In this document: in pieces, positions 19,623-28,144 of the stretch
How positions within the stretch are numbered: position 1 is the first letter of the stretch
How the letters are laid out: each line of letters begins with the position of its first letter
Notes under the pieces: generated by a model
Databases searched by the model: none
Seen by the model: only the letters and a program-made list of their open reading frames with translations
What the model was told of the DNA's origin: nothing
Source: CAZAKZ01 sp964485695
GTDB lineage: Bacteria > Planctomycetota > JAFGQW01
Assembly (NCBI GenBank): GCA_964485695.1
Contig: CAZAKZ010000004.1
Location: forward strand, 1-64,000
Direction: 5' to 3'
Length of the DNA: 64,000 bases
Program-made: the position numbers and the translations under genes

Positions 19623-19746
19623 GCTGAATGCCCGCCCGCATTCAGCTGAAAGGCCCCGGATGCTCAATTCTGTGGGCATTCAGGCCCTTTCAAGACCTTG
19701 AAAGAGGTCGGATGCTCACGGATATGAGCACTCACCCCTTTTCAGT
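19623..19746 (-). repeat. Inverted repeat copy D at the RAYT 3' end
   Basis: Positions 19643-19746 match the reverse complement of 21449-21552 at 95 of 104 bases with no gaps. The plan is W-arm-W'-W-arm-W': CTGAAAGG on the left, TTTCAAGACCTTGAAA in the centre and CCTTTTCAG on the right, with arms containing GGATGCTC and GAGCACTC. At its outer edge GCTGAATGC (19623-19631) pairs with GCATTCAGC (19638-19646). Its inner end encodes the last ten residues of the RAYT protein. Confidence 0.8.
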
Positions 19747-20561
19747 CCGGCGCGCAGGCGTGCATCATTGAGACACAGGAGGCCGGCCCGTAAGACCTCC
19801 GGCGCAATGGGGCGCTCCAGGATCCGCCTGACCGTCCAGAGGCTGGCTCCCGAGATCCGGGCCAGGAGCTTGAGATCGCGCCAGCCCTGGCTCAGGGCCA
19901 GGTGAATGAACAGGGCTCGAGCCTGACCCCGGTGCTGCACGGCTTCGAATGGCTCCCGGATGGCGGATTGCACGGCACCCATCACGTCAGCGAGCGTGAA
20001 CTGCGGGACATCGCAATGGGGTGCAGGCCGCGGCGGGGGCGTACCACGGACGTCCACACTCGGATCGCTGGAGACGTAAGCGTGATACCGGTCGCGGAAT
20101 CCGCCACGTGGCCAGCCCAGAACACCGGCCAGGCGCTTCGCCGTGACCCAGGGATCGCATATAGCTCCCATCACGTCGCGGTGGGTCGACCAGGTCCATG
20201 CAAGCGGATCGGTGCTCAGGCGTTCACGACATGGATTCAGCGCAATATAGCGGAGTGAGCGCTGGAGTTTTTTCACGTCCTGCACCGGCGTCGGATTATT
20301 CGTCGGTCTCCAGACCGACTCGCCCCTTCCGAAATTCCGGGTGTAGTGCCCCAGGATGGCGATCAGACTCCTTCGAGCAGTTGCAGCGTCTTCAATCCGA
20401 GCCACCAGGTGGAAGTGGTCTGGCATCAGGGTACAGCCATAGGCCTCGGGAAACCTCCGTCGCAGGAAGGACCACAACCACGGCGCGGAGGTGGGATTGC
20501 AGATCGAAGGCAATCGCGCCCTGGTATGAGCAGCAAGGTGAACGACCAGGGCTTTCTTCAT
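19716..20561 (-). CDS. RAYT-type Y1/HUH transposase (IS200-like domain)
   Basis: The HUH metal motif appears as PDHFHLV (His49, Phe50, His51) and the catalytic tyrosine sits in RYIALNPCRE (Tyr105), the layout of REP-associated tyrosine transposases (Y1_Tnp family). The C-terminal about 60 residues form a helix-turn-helix-like segment (ISGASLWTVRRIL) found in many RAYTs. These proteins nick and join single-stranded palindromic repeats. The 281-residue protein looks intact, and its last residues lie in repeat D. With repeat E, beyond the next gene, it forms a 1.9-kb unit. RAYTs are usually single-copy domesticated genes; mobility of the whole unit is inference. Confidence 0.85.
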   Translation of the reverse strand: MKKALVVHLAAHTRARLPSICNPTSAPWLWSFLRRRFPEAYGCTLMPDHFHLVARIEDAATARRSLIAILGHYTRNFGRGESVWRPTNNPTPVQDVKKLQRSLRYIALNPCRERLSTDPLAWTWSTHRDVMGAICDPWVTAKRLAGVLGWPRGGFRDRYHAYVSSDPSVDVRGTPPPRPAPHCDVPQFTLADVMGAVQSAIREPFEAVQHRGQARALFIHLALSQGWRDLKLLARISGASLWTVRRILERPIAPEVLRAGLLCLNDARLRAGLKRGECSYP

Positions 20562-20624
20562 ACGCCCAAAGTCGTAAGCGGGCCAAACGAGTTACATGGT
20601 AAATTGAAAAACGGAAAAGAAATT

Positions 20625-21422
20625 TCAGCTGGCGACATCCTCCAGACGCCCGAGGAGCTCTCCGATGGCCTGGAAGTAGTCCTCGCCTGCAGCGAGCTGA
20701 ATGTCGTTGTGGCCGGCGCCGGGCACACGGAGCAAGCGCTTTGAGGAGTCAGCACTGGCATTGTGGAGTGCCTCGCCGTCGGCGATGGGAATGATCTCGT
20801 CCTGCTCGGCATGGATGATCAGGGTGGGAAGGGCCACGCCGGCGATCTTGTCGACATTTCTCGGACCGTGGGCCTCGGTGATGCCGATGTCAGCGGCAGG
20901 GATGCCCAGAAGCTCCAGGAGCGGCACGATGCGGGCAAATCCGCTTTCAACGATGAGGCCAGAAAGATCCCCGCTCCGGTTCGTCGCCAGGTCGATGGCC
21001 GGGGCCGATCCCAGGGAGCGGCCCATTACCACCACGGATGGATTCCGTCTCTCCTTCTGCAGAATCGTCTTGACCTCGTCCAGGGTGCAATGGGCGTCGT
21101 CCAGAAAGGTTGTCAGGGTGGGCACGCCGCCGCTGGGGCCGTATCCACGGTACTCAGCCACCATGAAGGTAGCGGGCAGGGCGCTGAACGCCGGGGCCAC
21201 CGCATCGTAGTCCCGGCCGGTTTCGCCGTTGCCGTGGAAAAAGAGGATCGTGGGCGTTTTGTCGGGACCGGGAAAGATACGCAGCCTGAGTGCAATGGCC
21301 GGCGCGACCTCGAGCAAGTGGTCCCTCGCGCCCGGGGGCTCGGGAAAGTACGGCATATCCGGACGCGGATAGAATATGGCCGAGCTGATCCCGGGGTCTT
21401 CCAGAGGATTGGAATGAGTCAT
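20625..21422 (-). CDS. Alpha/beta hydrolase, Bem46-like
   Basis: The nucleophile elbow is GRSLGS, with the oxyanion stretch ILFFHGNGETG before it; an Asp in the HAEQDEIIP segment and a His in PGAGHNDI complete the serine triad, spaced as in the Bem46/ABHD13-type family. No signal peptide or membrane anchor is visible, so it is probably cytoplasmic. The substrate cannot be told from sequence. It is 63 bp upstream of the RAYT gene on the same strand and lies inside the pair of inverted repeats, so it may be a passenger of that unit, or the repeats may simply have invaded either side. Confidence 0.75.
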   Translation of the reverse strand: MTHSNPLEDPGISSAIFYPRPDMPYFPEPPGARDHLLEVAPAIALRLRIFPGPDKTPTILFFHGNGETGRDYDAVAPAFSALPATFMVAEYRGYGPSGGVPTLTTFLDDAHCTLDEVKTILQKERRNPSVVVMGRSLGSAPAIDLATNRSGDLSGLIVESGFARIVPLLELLGIPAADIGITEAHGPRNVDKIAGVALPTLIIHAEQDEIIPIADGEALHNASADSSKRLLRVPGAGHNDIQLAAGEDYFQAIGELLGRLEDVAS

Positions 21423-21448
21423 GGCACTCTTATAGAGCCGGCTCGAAA

Positions 21449-21561
21449 ACTGAAAAGGGGTGAATGCTCAAATCCTTGAGCATCCGACCTCTTTCAAGGC
21501 CTTGAAATGGCCTGAATGCCAACGGAATAGAGCATCCGAGGCCTTTCAGCTGGGCGGGCAT
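21449..21561 (+). repeat. Inverted repeat copy E upstream of the hydrolase
   Basis: Mirror copy of D (95 of 104 bases over 21449-21552). It holds the perfect palindrome TTTCAAGGCCTTGAAA, a hairpin ATGCTCAA/TTGAGCAT with a 4-nt loop, and CTGAAAAGG / CCTTTCAG as outer words. The two copies point toward each other and bracket the RAYT and hydrolase genes. Read from the left end it would encode LKRGECSNP followed by a stop, matching the LKRGECSYP end of the RAYT protein. Confidence 0.8.
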
Positions 21562-21603
21562 CCGCCATCCACCCGCCGGCGCACATGGCCCGATCCTCCG
21601 CCC

Positions 21604-22467
21604 TCACCTCCCGGTTTCCGCCGGTTCCTCTCCCCGCAGGCACGTCTCCAGGCCCATGGCCCGGATCGTCTCCATGGCGTCCAGCTTCAGGCCTTGGGCT
21701 CGGTCGCCGAAGTGCGAGCGCACGAGAGCCACCAGCTTCTCGGTAAGGAACAGGGCCCCCACTCGCGTGGGGTGGAGACGGTCCCAGATCAGGGCCATCT
21801 CCGGGGTGAGGACCGAGGCCCGGCCCGGGGCGCTTCCGGGGATCTTCCACACACCTGTTTTCAAGCCCCGAACCCAGTCGGCCAGAGGCACGACCAGGAC
21901 GTTGGGCTTATGGGCGGCCCAGGCGTGGATTCTCTCGTTGAGAGCCTTCTGCACCTCGGGGGAGGGCACCTGATAGGGACTCAGCATCCAGGGGTGCGCT
22001 CCGGTCACATCCGGCAGGTCGCCCACCACGATTGGGCACGCGAGACGGTCGAGCTGGGCCAGCCCCTTCTCGAGGCGCTCGAAGCGGAATGCCCGCTCCC
22101 CCTTCCGGGAAAAGACGAAGCCGTACCCGTACCAGAAGAGGAAGTCCACGGCCAGGACCAGGGTGGGCTGGTGCTTCCGGCACCGGTCGATCTGCCGGGC
22201 ACCGATGGCGACGGGTCTCTGGAAGAACAGGAAGGTGAAGCACCGGAGCACGCGGGTGTGGTCCTCGGTGATGGCCCGCTCCATGAGGGTGGAGAGGGGC
22301 AGGGTGTTGCCGAAGCCGCCGGTGAGGCTGGCGCCGACGGTGGCCACCCGGGAGAGGAGGGGAGCCGGGACCTTCCCGGGCGCTTCCTGCGCCGGAAGGA
22401 CGGGGGCGGAGCCCCCGAGAACGAGCGCTGACAACAAGGCCAGGACCAGGGTGTTCCGGTTCTTCAT
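21604..22467 (-). CDS. Exported SGNH-like hydrolase
   Basis: A signal peptide (NTLVLALLSALVLGG core, cleavage near LPAQE) precedes an SGNH-type domain: block I as VATVGASLTGGFG, where Ser would be the nucleophile, and block V as WDRLHPTRVG near the C-terminus, supplying Asp and His. Blocks II and III are weaker. It is therefore a likely periplasmic esterase or lipase-fold protein with unknown substrate. The ATG at 22467 starts the signal peptide; the frame continues to 22542 without support. Its 3' end is 43 bp from repeat E. Confidence 0.65.
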   Translation of the reverse strand: MKNRNTLVLALLSALVLGGSAPVLPAQEAPGKVPAPLLSRVATVGASLTGGFGNTLPLSTLMERAITEDHTRVLRCFTFLFFQRPVAIGARQIDRCRKHQPTLVLAVDFLFWYGYGFVFSRKGERAFRFERLEKGLAQLDRLACPIVVGDLPDVTGAHPWMLSPYQVPSPEVQKALNERIHAWAAHKPNVLVVPLADWVRGLKTGVWKIPGSAPGRASVLTPEMALIWDRLHPTRVGALFLTEKLVALVRSHFGDRAQGLKLDAMETIRAMGLETCLRGEEPAETGR

Positions 22468-22641
22468 GGCAATCCATCGTCTCCTTGTTTCCCATTCTTT
22501 CCGGCTGCGATGTGGGTTATTACCCTGCACGACAGAGGCCAAGATCCACAGACCAAGTTTGGCCTGTCGGGCGGCCCTGTCAAGGCGGGAATCGTGTGAG
22601 AACGGTCAGCCCCGACAGGAATCCGGCCCTGCTCCCCCCCC

Positions 22642-24258
22642 TCACTCGATGGGATCCCGGTCCACCACAATCTTTGTCGAGCACGCGGCCGCGATGCCCC
22701 CGTACCACTGCCGCCGGTCCCGCCACCGCTTCTCGTCGGCGTAATACCGGAACCAGCGGCCGCGGTCCTTGGGGCCCACGTGGGTGGTCACGGATGCGTG
22801 GAGCTGCGCCAGGTTCTTGATGCAGCGCCGCTCATCCAGGGGCCGGTCCGGAAACGTCACCCGGTCGTAGTCCATGAGGGTGAGGGCCGGGGTGCCATCG
22901 GGCCGGGTGTCGACGTGGACGTTGCATGCCTTCAGGTCGCCGTGATACACGCCTCTGTGGTGCATGTCCCGGAAGAGGTCGGCCACGGCCCGGCCCAGGT
23001 CGCGGATGCGCGAGGCAAAGGCCCGGCTCGTCTCGCCCATCTCAAGGGCCAGCCGGATCACGTGGTGATCCAGGCGCTCGCCCGGCGCTCGGTCCATGAC
23101 CAGGTAGCCGCCGCCCTTCCTGCACCGAAGAAAGGCCCGGGGCCGGACCGCGGGCAGGGCCCGGACCCGGAGTCCGTTGCCGGCGCGCCAGGCCCGCAAT
23201 CCCCGACCGCCGGTCCACCGGTCCAGGACCCGCGGGAAGAACTCCTTCACCACCAGGCGGCCGTGGGCCGGGTTCTCCACCTCGGTGAGGATCGTGCGGC
23301 GAGTGCGCTTCACCACAGCCCCGGCGTCCCGGGCCGCTTGGTGGGCCCGGATCGCTTCCCGGGCCGCCTCCAGGCCGAAGTCCTTCTCGCGATAGAGGGT
23401 GCCCCCCTCCCACGCCTCCACCCGGAAGGCGCTGGATTTCACCCTACACCGCCGGGAACGGCTCTTCAGGCGCCGCCGCTCCAGCCGCTCGATCTTGCCC
23501 TCGATCCAGGCCAGCACGGATTCCATGGGCCCCAGGCCGCCGGGTCCGTCCTCGACGTAGCCTCGCACCACCTCGGCACGGTCCGCGGCCTCGGTGACGC
23601 GAGTGGTGCTGTGGAGCAGGAAGGCCAGGTTCCAGCGCCGCACACCCGGCCCCAGGCGCTTCCTGAGGCGTCCGCGATGCAGGTCGATGAAATGGATCCG
23701 CCCCTGAGCCGGCGTCCCTTCCTGGCTGACCAGGACATTGCCGCTGTGGAGGTCCCGGTGCAGGAGGCCGGCCTCGTGAAAGCGCCGCACGGCCCGGCCG
23801 AGGGCCCGGAGAAACGCGTGGCGCCCGGTGGAGTCCTCCCTGAGGTGCGCCTCCAGGTGGGGCACCAGGTCCAGAACATTGGGCAGGGCCACCGTGGCCA
23901 GGTAGCTGCCCACCACGAACCCGCCCCGGCGCTTCTCGGCCACGGCCGCGGCCACGGGCACGGGCAGCCCCGCCTCGAGGCCCGCCTGGAGGATGCGCCA
24001 CTCCCGGGACGCCTTGGACTCGAACACCCGGGCCTTGAGCCGCTCCCGGACGTCGCCGCGGGCGTAGCGCTTCACGTAGTAGTCGTGGTCCCCCAGGCGC
24101 AGGTAGAGCACCGTACGCACGTTGTTGTGCTTGATGACCCGGGTCTCGGCCTCGTCCAGAAAGGTTGCAGGATCCTGGATCAGGTCCTCCAGGTCGGATC
24201 GGTAGGCCGGATGAATCCGCCAGTGAAAACCCGCAGCCTGGACCGAGTCAACGTGCAA
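22642..24258 (-). CDS. Two-domain Kdo/LPS-kinase-like protein
   Basis: Two kinase-like domains of the lipopolysaccharide-kinase (Kdo/WaaP) family lie in tandem. Domain 1 (about 1-270) has LLHRDLHSGNVLV for the catalytic loop and IHFIDLHRG for the metal site. Domain 2 (about 280-538) has VYHGDLKACNVHV and LMDYDRV. Each keeps both aspartates, so both may be active. Family members phosphorylate core-sugar or lipid A residues in the inner membrane. The length (538 aa) is about twice that of a single kinase. It is the last gene of the operon kinase-GT2-tandem kinase started by the TTGACC/TAGACT promoter; the gap to the GT2 gene is 24 bp. Confidence 0.75.
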   Translation of the reverse strand: MHVDSVQAAGFHWRIHPAYRSDLEDLIQDPATFLDEAETRVIKHNNVRTVLYLRLGDHDYYVKRYARGDVRERLKARVFESKASREWRILQAGLEAGLPVPVAAAVAEKRRGGFVVGSYLATVALPNVLDLVPHLEAHLREDSTGRHAFLRALGRAVRRFHEAGLLHRDLHSGNVLVSQEGTPAQGRIHFIDLHRGRLRKRLGPGVRRWNLAFLLHSTTRVTEAADRAEVVRGYVEDGPGGLGPMESVLAWIEGKIERLERRRLKSRSRRCRVKSSAFRVEAWEGGTLYREKDFGLEAAREAIRAHQAARDAGAVVKRTRRTILTEVENPAHGRLVVKEFFPRVLDRWTGGRGLRAWRAGNGLRVRALPAVRPRAFLRCRKGGGYLVMDRAPGERLDHHVIRLALEMGETSRAFASRIRDLGRAVADLFRDMHHRGVYHGDLKACNVHVDTRPDGTPALTLMDYDRVTFPDRPLDERRCIKNLAQLHASVTTHVGPKDRGRWFRYYADEKRWRDRRQWYGGIAAACSTKIVVDRDPIE

Positions 24259-24282
24259 CGGACTCTCCTCTCCACCCCGGGG

Positions 24283-25071
24283 TCACGGGGAAGCCTCCGC
24301 ATCCCGGGCCGACCGGGAGAGCTCCAGGAGCTTGGCGTGTTTCAGGAAGACGTAGTACGAGGCCATGATGGCCATCACCAGGCCGGGCAATCCGTCCAGG
24401 AACCCGAGGCGAAGGAGATACATGCGGAAGAACCTCCAGGCCGGCCCCAGGACCATGGCCGTGGTGCTGAACCGGCGGCCCTGGGCATGGCGTGCCCGGG
24501 CCGCGATGGTGGTGAAGTTGTCCAGGGTCCGGAGGTGGTCCCGCAGATCGCGGTAGGTGTGGTGGAGGAGGTCGCCCTCGAGGCGGGCCGTGGGACCCTC
24601 CACCTCGACGCGGTCGTGGGGATTCACGCCGGTCCAGCCCCCCGCGTCCCGGTGAAACAGCCGCAGGCGCCACTGGGGGTACCAGCCGCCGTGGTTGATC
24701 CACTTGCCCAGGTATTCGGTGTGGCGATTCAGGAGATAGCCGCGCACCGGGCCCGGGTCTCTTTCCTTCAGGGCGCGGATGGAGGCCTGGAGCTCGGGGC
24801 TCAGGCGCTCGTCCGCGTCCAGGCACACCACCCAGTCGTGGGAGGCGCACTGGACCGCGTGGTTCTTCTGCTCCACGTGGCCGGGCCACGCCCGCTCCAC
24901 CACCACGGCCCCGCGGGCCCGGCAGATCTCCCGGGTGTCGTCGGTGCTTCCCGAATCCACCACCACCACCTCGTCGGCCACCAAGAGGCTCTCGAGGCAG
25001 GCCCCGATGCGGTCGGCCTCATCGCGGGTGATGATGCAGGCGCTCAGTTTCCACGGGCCCCCGGCGCTCAT
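24283..25071 (-). CDS. GT2 glycosyltransferase, WaaE/lipopolysaccharide-core type
   Basis: The GT-A start SACIITRDEADRIGACLESL is followed by DEVVVVDSGSTDDT and the donor-binding VVCLDADERLS (DXD-like). The C-terminal part has two hydrophobic helices before the end, as in WaaE/KdtX-like beta-1,4-glucosyltransferases of the LPS core. The start at 25071 overlaps the stop of the upstream kinase gene (ATGA), which shows translational coupling; a longer open frame to 25704 is a shadow of that gene. Substrate and linkage are inferred from family and neighbours only. Confidence 0.8.
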   Translation of the reverse strand: MSAGGPWKLSACIITRDEADRIGACLESLLVADEVVVVDSGSTDDTREICRARGAVVVERAWPGHVEQKNHAVQCASHDWVVCLDADERLSPELQASIRALKERDPGPVRGYLLNRHTEYLGKWINHGGWYPQWRLRLFHRDAGGWTGVNPHDRVEVEGPTARLEGDLLHHTYRDLRDHLRTLDNFTTIAARARHAQGRRFSTTAMVLGPAWRFFRMYLLRLGFLDGLPGLVMAIMASYYVFLKHAKLLELSRSARDAEASP

Positions 25072-25955
25072 GACGGCCTCGCCCCTCCCCGCCACCACCG
25101 GAGTATCTGCCACTTGAGGCGGCGAAACGGGTAGCGCCGCCTCAGGCGACGGACGCTCTGGCGCCGTGTCAGGCCGCCCGGGTTCACCGCCAGGTAGGCG
25201 TCCAGGAATCGCAGCCGGTCCTGGCGGGTGATGCACCGGTGATCCAAAAGGTTGTACTTCTCCACGGACCGGTCCAGGCGCCTCAGGTTCGACAGCGCTG
25301 CGGACACGGGGAGGCCCCCCGCCGTGGTGCGCGAGGCCTTGTCCAGGTCGATGACGAACGCTTCCGGAGGATCGCCGAGGCGGAGGAGCAGGTTCTTCAG
25401 GTGCAGGTCGGAGTGCAGGATGCCGGCGCCGTGCATCCGGGCCACGGCTTCTCCCAGGACGTGGGCCACCTGGCGCCGGACGGCCGGCGCCGCCAGGGCC
25501 TCGCCCGCCAGCCAGTGCAGGAGATCCGGGGCGTCCTCGATCTCCCGGGTCACCATCTCGCCCGCGTAGAGAAAGAGCCCGATCCGGTCCACGCGCACCG
25601 CCAGCACCTCCACTGTGGGCACCCCTTTGGCCCGGGCGCGCTCCACCACCTCCAGCTCCCTGAAGGGCCGGGCTGCGTCCAGGAGCTTGTCCCGGGTGAG
25701 CCATCGCAGCAGGCCGCCATGGCGGTAGCGGCGAAACACGGCCCGGGTTCCGTTCCCCGCGTCGTACTCCACGCGCTGGGTTTGGCCTCGCCCCATGAAC
25801 GAAGTCCCCCCGTGCGCTCGCTCCCGGGCCGGCGCCAGGGCCAGCTCACGGAGCCGCGGACCCGCGTCCCTTCGGATGGCGAGGAGAGAACCGCTCAACC
25901 GCACCACCTCGAACCGGGAGGGAACCAGTGATTCCAGAAACCCCGGACCTTTCAA
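25068..25955 (-). CDS. Kdo kinase / InaA-family LPS kinase
   Basis: A single kinase-like domain with GILHSDLHLKNLLL (catalytic Asp) and AFVIDLDKA (metal-binding Asp). This fits the lipopolysaccharide-kinase family that phosphorylates Kdo or heptose. The start is a TTG at 25955, 36 nt after the predicted transcription start, with AAGGGG 12 nt before it, so the exact start is uncertain. It is the first gene of the minus-strand operon and diverges from the GT9 gene across palindrome F. The product is likely cytoplasmic or membrane-peripheral. Confidence 0.75.
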   Translation of the reverse strand: MKGPGFLESLVPSRFEVVRLSGSLLAIRRDAGPRLRELALAPARERAHGGTSFMGRGQTQRVEYDAGNGTRAVFRRYRHGGLLRWLTRDKLLDAARPFRELEVVERARAKGVPTVEVLAVRVDRIGLFLYAGEMVTREIEDAPDLLHWLAGEALAAPAVRRQVAHVLGEAVARMHGAGILHSDLHLKNLLLRLGDPPEAFVIDLDKASRTTAGGLPVSAALSNLRRLDRSVEKYNLLDHRCITRQDRLRFLDAYLAVNPGGLTRRQSVRRLRRRYPFRRLKWQILRWWRGGARPS

Positions 25956-25997
25956 GATTGCACTTAACCCCTTGAATACAAGGAACTAACCTCGAAG

Positions 25998-26026
25998 AGT
26001 CTAAGAAGGAAAATCGCTGCGGTCAA
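25998..26026 (-). promoter_or_regulatory. Sigma-70-type promoter of the kinase-GT2-kinase operon
   Basis: On the minus strand TTGACC (26026-26021) and TAGACT (26003-25998) are exactly 17 bp apart, in an AT-rich stretch. Start of transcription would be near 25991, about 36 nt before the first start codon. Confidence 0.6.
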
Positions 26027-26070
26027 CAAAAAGCAAAAAGGTACTTATTCCATTTTTTGGCCCAATCCAT

Positions 26071-26238
26071 ATAAGCCCGTGGATAATCTCTCGTGAAGCC
26101 AGAATCGAGGATTTTTCGCCCGGGTTCGTCCTTGGCGGATGAGTCGATACAGCGGAGAGTATCGATGAATCCGACCTGGGCGGACCCGGGAGAAAAGGAC
26201 CGATTCTGGCCCACGAGAGATTATCCATGGGCTATACA
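26071..26238. repeat. Palindromic element F, long nested inverted repeat
   Basis: Arms of 80 bp (26071-26150 and 26159-26238) pair with only small shifts; the centre is GATAC (26146-26150), an 8-nt loop and GTATC. Long exact stretches are shared by both arms, among them GGATAATCTCTCGTG and GCCAGAATCG (CGATTCTGGCC on the right arm, 26201-26211). It fills the gap between the diverging kinase operon and the GT9 gene, only 8 bp before the GT9 start codon. Ordinary palindromic operators are far shorter. Confidence 0.75.
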
Positions 26239-26245
26239 TTCTTCG

Positions 26246-27373
26246 ATGAATCTGGACCTGCCAAATGATCCCAGAATCCTGATCGTTCGCCTGAGCGCCC
26301 TCGGGGATGTGCTCTTCGGCCTGGGCGTGGTCACCGCGCTCCGGCAGCACTTTCCCGCCGCCCACATCGCCTGGCTGGTGGAACATCCGAGCGCGGACAT
26401 CCTCCGCCACTACCCGGACCTGGACCGGGTTCACGTGCTGCCACGGCGCCGCATCCGGAATGCCTGGCGCCGGCCCTGGACCTTACCCTCCGCTCTTTGG
26501 GACGTCCTGGGCCGCATGCGGTCCTGCGGCCGGGAGGGCTGGGACCTGGTCCTGGACCTCCAGGGCAATTCCAAGAGCGGCGTGTTCACGGGACTCACCC
26601 GGGGCCGCATCCGGGTGGGCCACGACGGCCGCTACCGCAAGGAGTTCCTGAATGCCCTCTTTCTGAACCGACGCCTGCACCCCGTGCCCGAGGGCGAGGC
26701 CACCCGCCACCGGGCCGAACGGGACCTGGGCATGGTGCGCGCCCTGGGCATCCCGGCGGAGTACACCCCGAGGCCCCTGGAGATCCCGGCCGACATCCAG
26801 GCCCGGGCCGAGCGGTTCGTGGCCGGCTTGCCAGGGGCCGGGCCGGTGGTGGTAGTCCACCCCGGCACCAGCGCCTTCGGGGCCTACAAGCGCTGGAAAC
26901 CGTCGCGGTTCTCCGGCCTCGCCGATCGCCTGGTGCGCGAAGGCGGCGCCCGGGTGGCCGTGTCGTGGGGGCCCGGCGAAGAAGCCCTGGCGCGGTCGAT
27001 CCCGGAGGCCATGGAGGAGACTGCCACCCTGTTTCCGCCGCCCGAAGGCCTCCTGTTTCCGGCCGCCGTGTACGGCCTGGCGAATCTGGTGGTGGGGGCC
27101 GATTCGGGGCCCATGCACCTGGCCGCCCTCATGGACACCGCCACTCTGACCCTGTTCGGCCCCAAGGATCCCGCAATCTATCGCCCGGCGGGTGAAAAAG
27201 CCGAGACGGTCTGGAAAAACGTCCATTGCAGCCCCTGCCAGGTCCGTAAGTGTGATACCGTGATCTGCATGGAATCCCTGCACGTGGAGGACGTGGCGAC
27301 CCCGGCCCTCGAGATTCTGGCCCGGGTTCCCCGCCCGGACATTTTCGATCCTCCCCGTGAATGGGCCCCTTGA
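26246..27373 (+). CDS. Family 9 glycosyltransferase (heptosyltransferase-like)
   Basis: The N-terminal Rossmann half begins ILIVRLSALGDVLFGLGVVTAL, the GT9/heptosyltransferase signature, and the C-terminal half has PVVVVHPGTSAFGAYKRWK and LVVGADSGPMHLAA, the ADP-heptose site. Family members add heptose to the LPS inner core in the cytoplasm. The length (375) is normal. A C-terminal Cys cluster (HCSPCQVRKCDTVICM) resembles the metal-like Cys patch seen in some heptosyltransferases. The ATG at 26246 begins the domain; in-frame codons further upstream lie in palindrome F. rph follows after 42 bp. Confidence 0.85.
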   Translation: MNLDLPNDPRILIVRLSALGDVLFGLGVVTALRQHFPAAHIAWLVEHPSADILRHYPDLDRVHVLPRRRIRNAWRRPWTLPSALWDVLGRMRSCGREGWDLVLDLQGNSKSGVFTGLTRGRIRVGHDGRYRKEFLNALFLNRRLHPVPEGEATRHRAERDLGMVRALGIPAEYTPRPLEIPADIQARAERFVAGLPGAGPVVVVHPGTSAFGAYKRWKPSRFSGLADRLVREGGARVAVSWGPGEEALARSIPEAMEETATLFPPPEGLLFPAAVYGLANLVVGADSGPMHLAALMDTATLTLFGPKDPAIYRPAGEKAETVWKNVHCSPCQVRKCDTVICMESLHVEDVATPALEILARVPRPDIFDPPREWAP

Positions 27374-27415
27374 ATGCTGTAGAATCCGCTTCTTTTCAAT
27401 TTCTGGAGAGATGCC

Positions 27416-28144
27416 ATGCGGCCTGACGGCCGGAATCCCGACGATCTGAGACCGGTGGAGATCACACCGGACTTCCTGAAGTACGCCCACGGCAGTGCCC
27501 TCTTCTCGGCCGGAAACACCCGGGTGCTGTGCGCGGTCATGGCCGAGGACGGCGTTCCGCCCTTCCTGGTGGGCCGGGGCAGGGGCTGGGTCACTGCCGA
27601 GTACGAGATGCTCCCCTCCTCGACCCTCAGCCGGAAGCATCGGAACTGGCGCCGCGGCCGCTCCGACGGCCGCACCCTCGAGATCCAGCGCCTGGTGGGC
27701 CGGTCGCTCCGGTCCGTGGTGAGAAACGACCGCCTCGGGGAGCGCACCTTCTGGGTGGATTGCGACGTGCTCCAGGCCGACGGCGGCACCCGCACGGCCT
27801 CCCTCACCGGGGCCTACGTGGCCCTGGCGCTGTGCATCCACAAGATGCTCGAGACCGGAGCCCTCACCAAGAATCCGCTCATTGGCCAGGTGGCCGCCGT
27901 GAGTTGCGGCATGGTCCACGGCCGGCCCGTCCTGGACCTCAACTACGAGGAAGATCAGAAGGCGGACGTGGATCTGAACCTGGTGATGACCGGCACCGGA
28001 AAGATCGTGGAAATCCAGGGCACGGCCGAGGGCGATGCCTTCTCCGAGGAGGACCTGGGCCACATGCTGAACCTGGGCCGGGCCGGCATCGTGTCGCTCC
28101 TGGCCCGGCAGAGGGACAGCCTCCCGGAGGGTTTGATCCCATGA
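27416..28144 (+). CDS. rph: Ribonuclease PH
   Basis: The start MRPDGRNPDDLRPVEIT and the RNase PH core (TVDCDVLQADGG-type, here FWVDCDVLQADGGTR, and VDLNLVMTGTGKIVEIQGTAEG) identify the phosphorolytic 3'-to-5' exonuclease that trims tRNA 3' ends and forms a hexamer ring. Length of 242 aa is standard. The stop overlaps the start of the rdgB-lepB fusion (ATGA), as is common for rph-rdgB pairs. Ribosome binding by GGAGAG is visible 5-6 nt before the ATG. Confidence 0.95.
   Translation: MRPDGRNPDDLRPVEITPDFLKYAHGSALFSAGNTRVLCAVMAEDGVPPFLVGRGRGWVTAEYEMLPSSTLSRKHRNWRRGRSDGRTLEIQRLVGRSLRSVVRNDRLGERTFWVDCDVLQADGGTRTASLTGAYVALALCIHKMLETGALTKNPLIGQVAAVSCGMVHGRPVLDLNYEEDQKADVDLNLVMTGTGKIVEIQGTAEGDAFSEEDLGHMLNLGRAGIVSLLARQRDSLPEGLIP

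Noticed and set aside
16697..19627. 976-codon plus-strand frame over cysS and the GT4 gene
   Set aside because: Both real genes on the minus strand are strongly supported by motifs. The frame is open only because of high GC.
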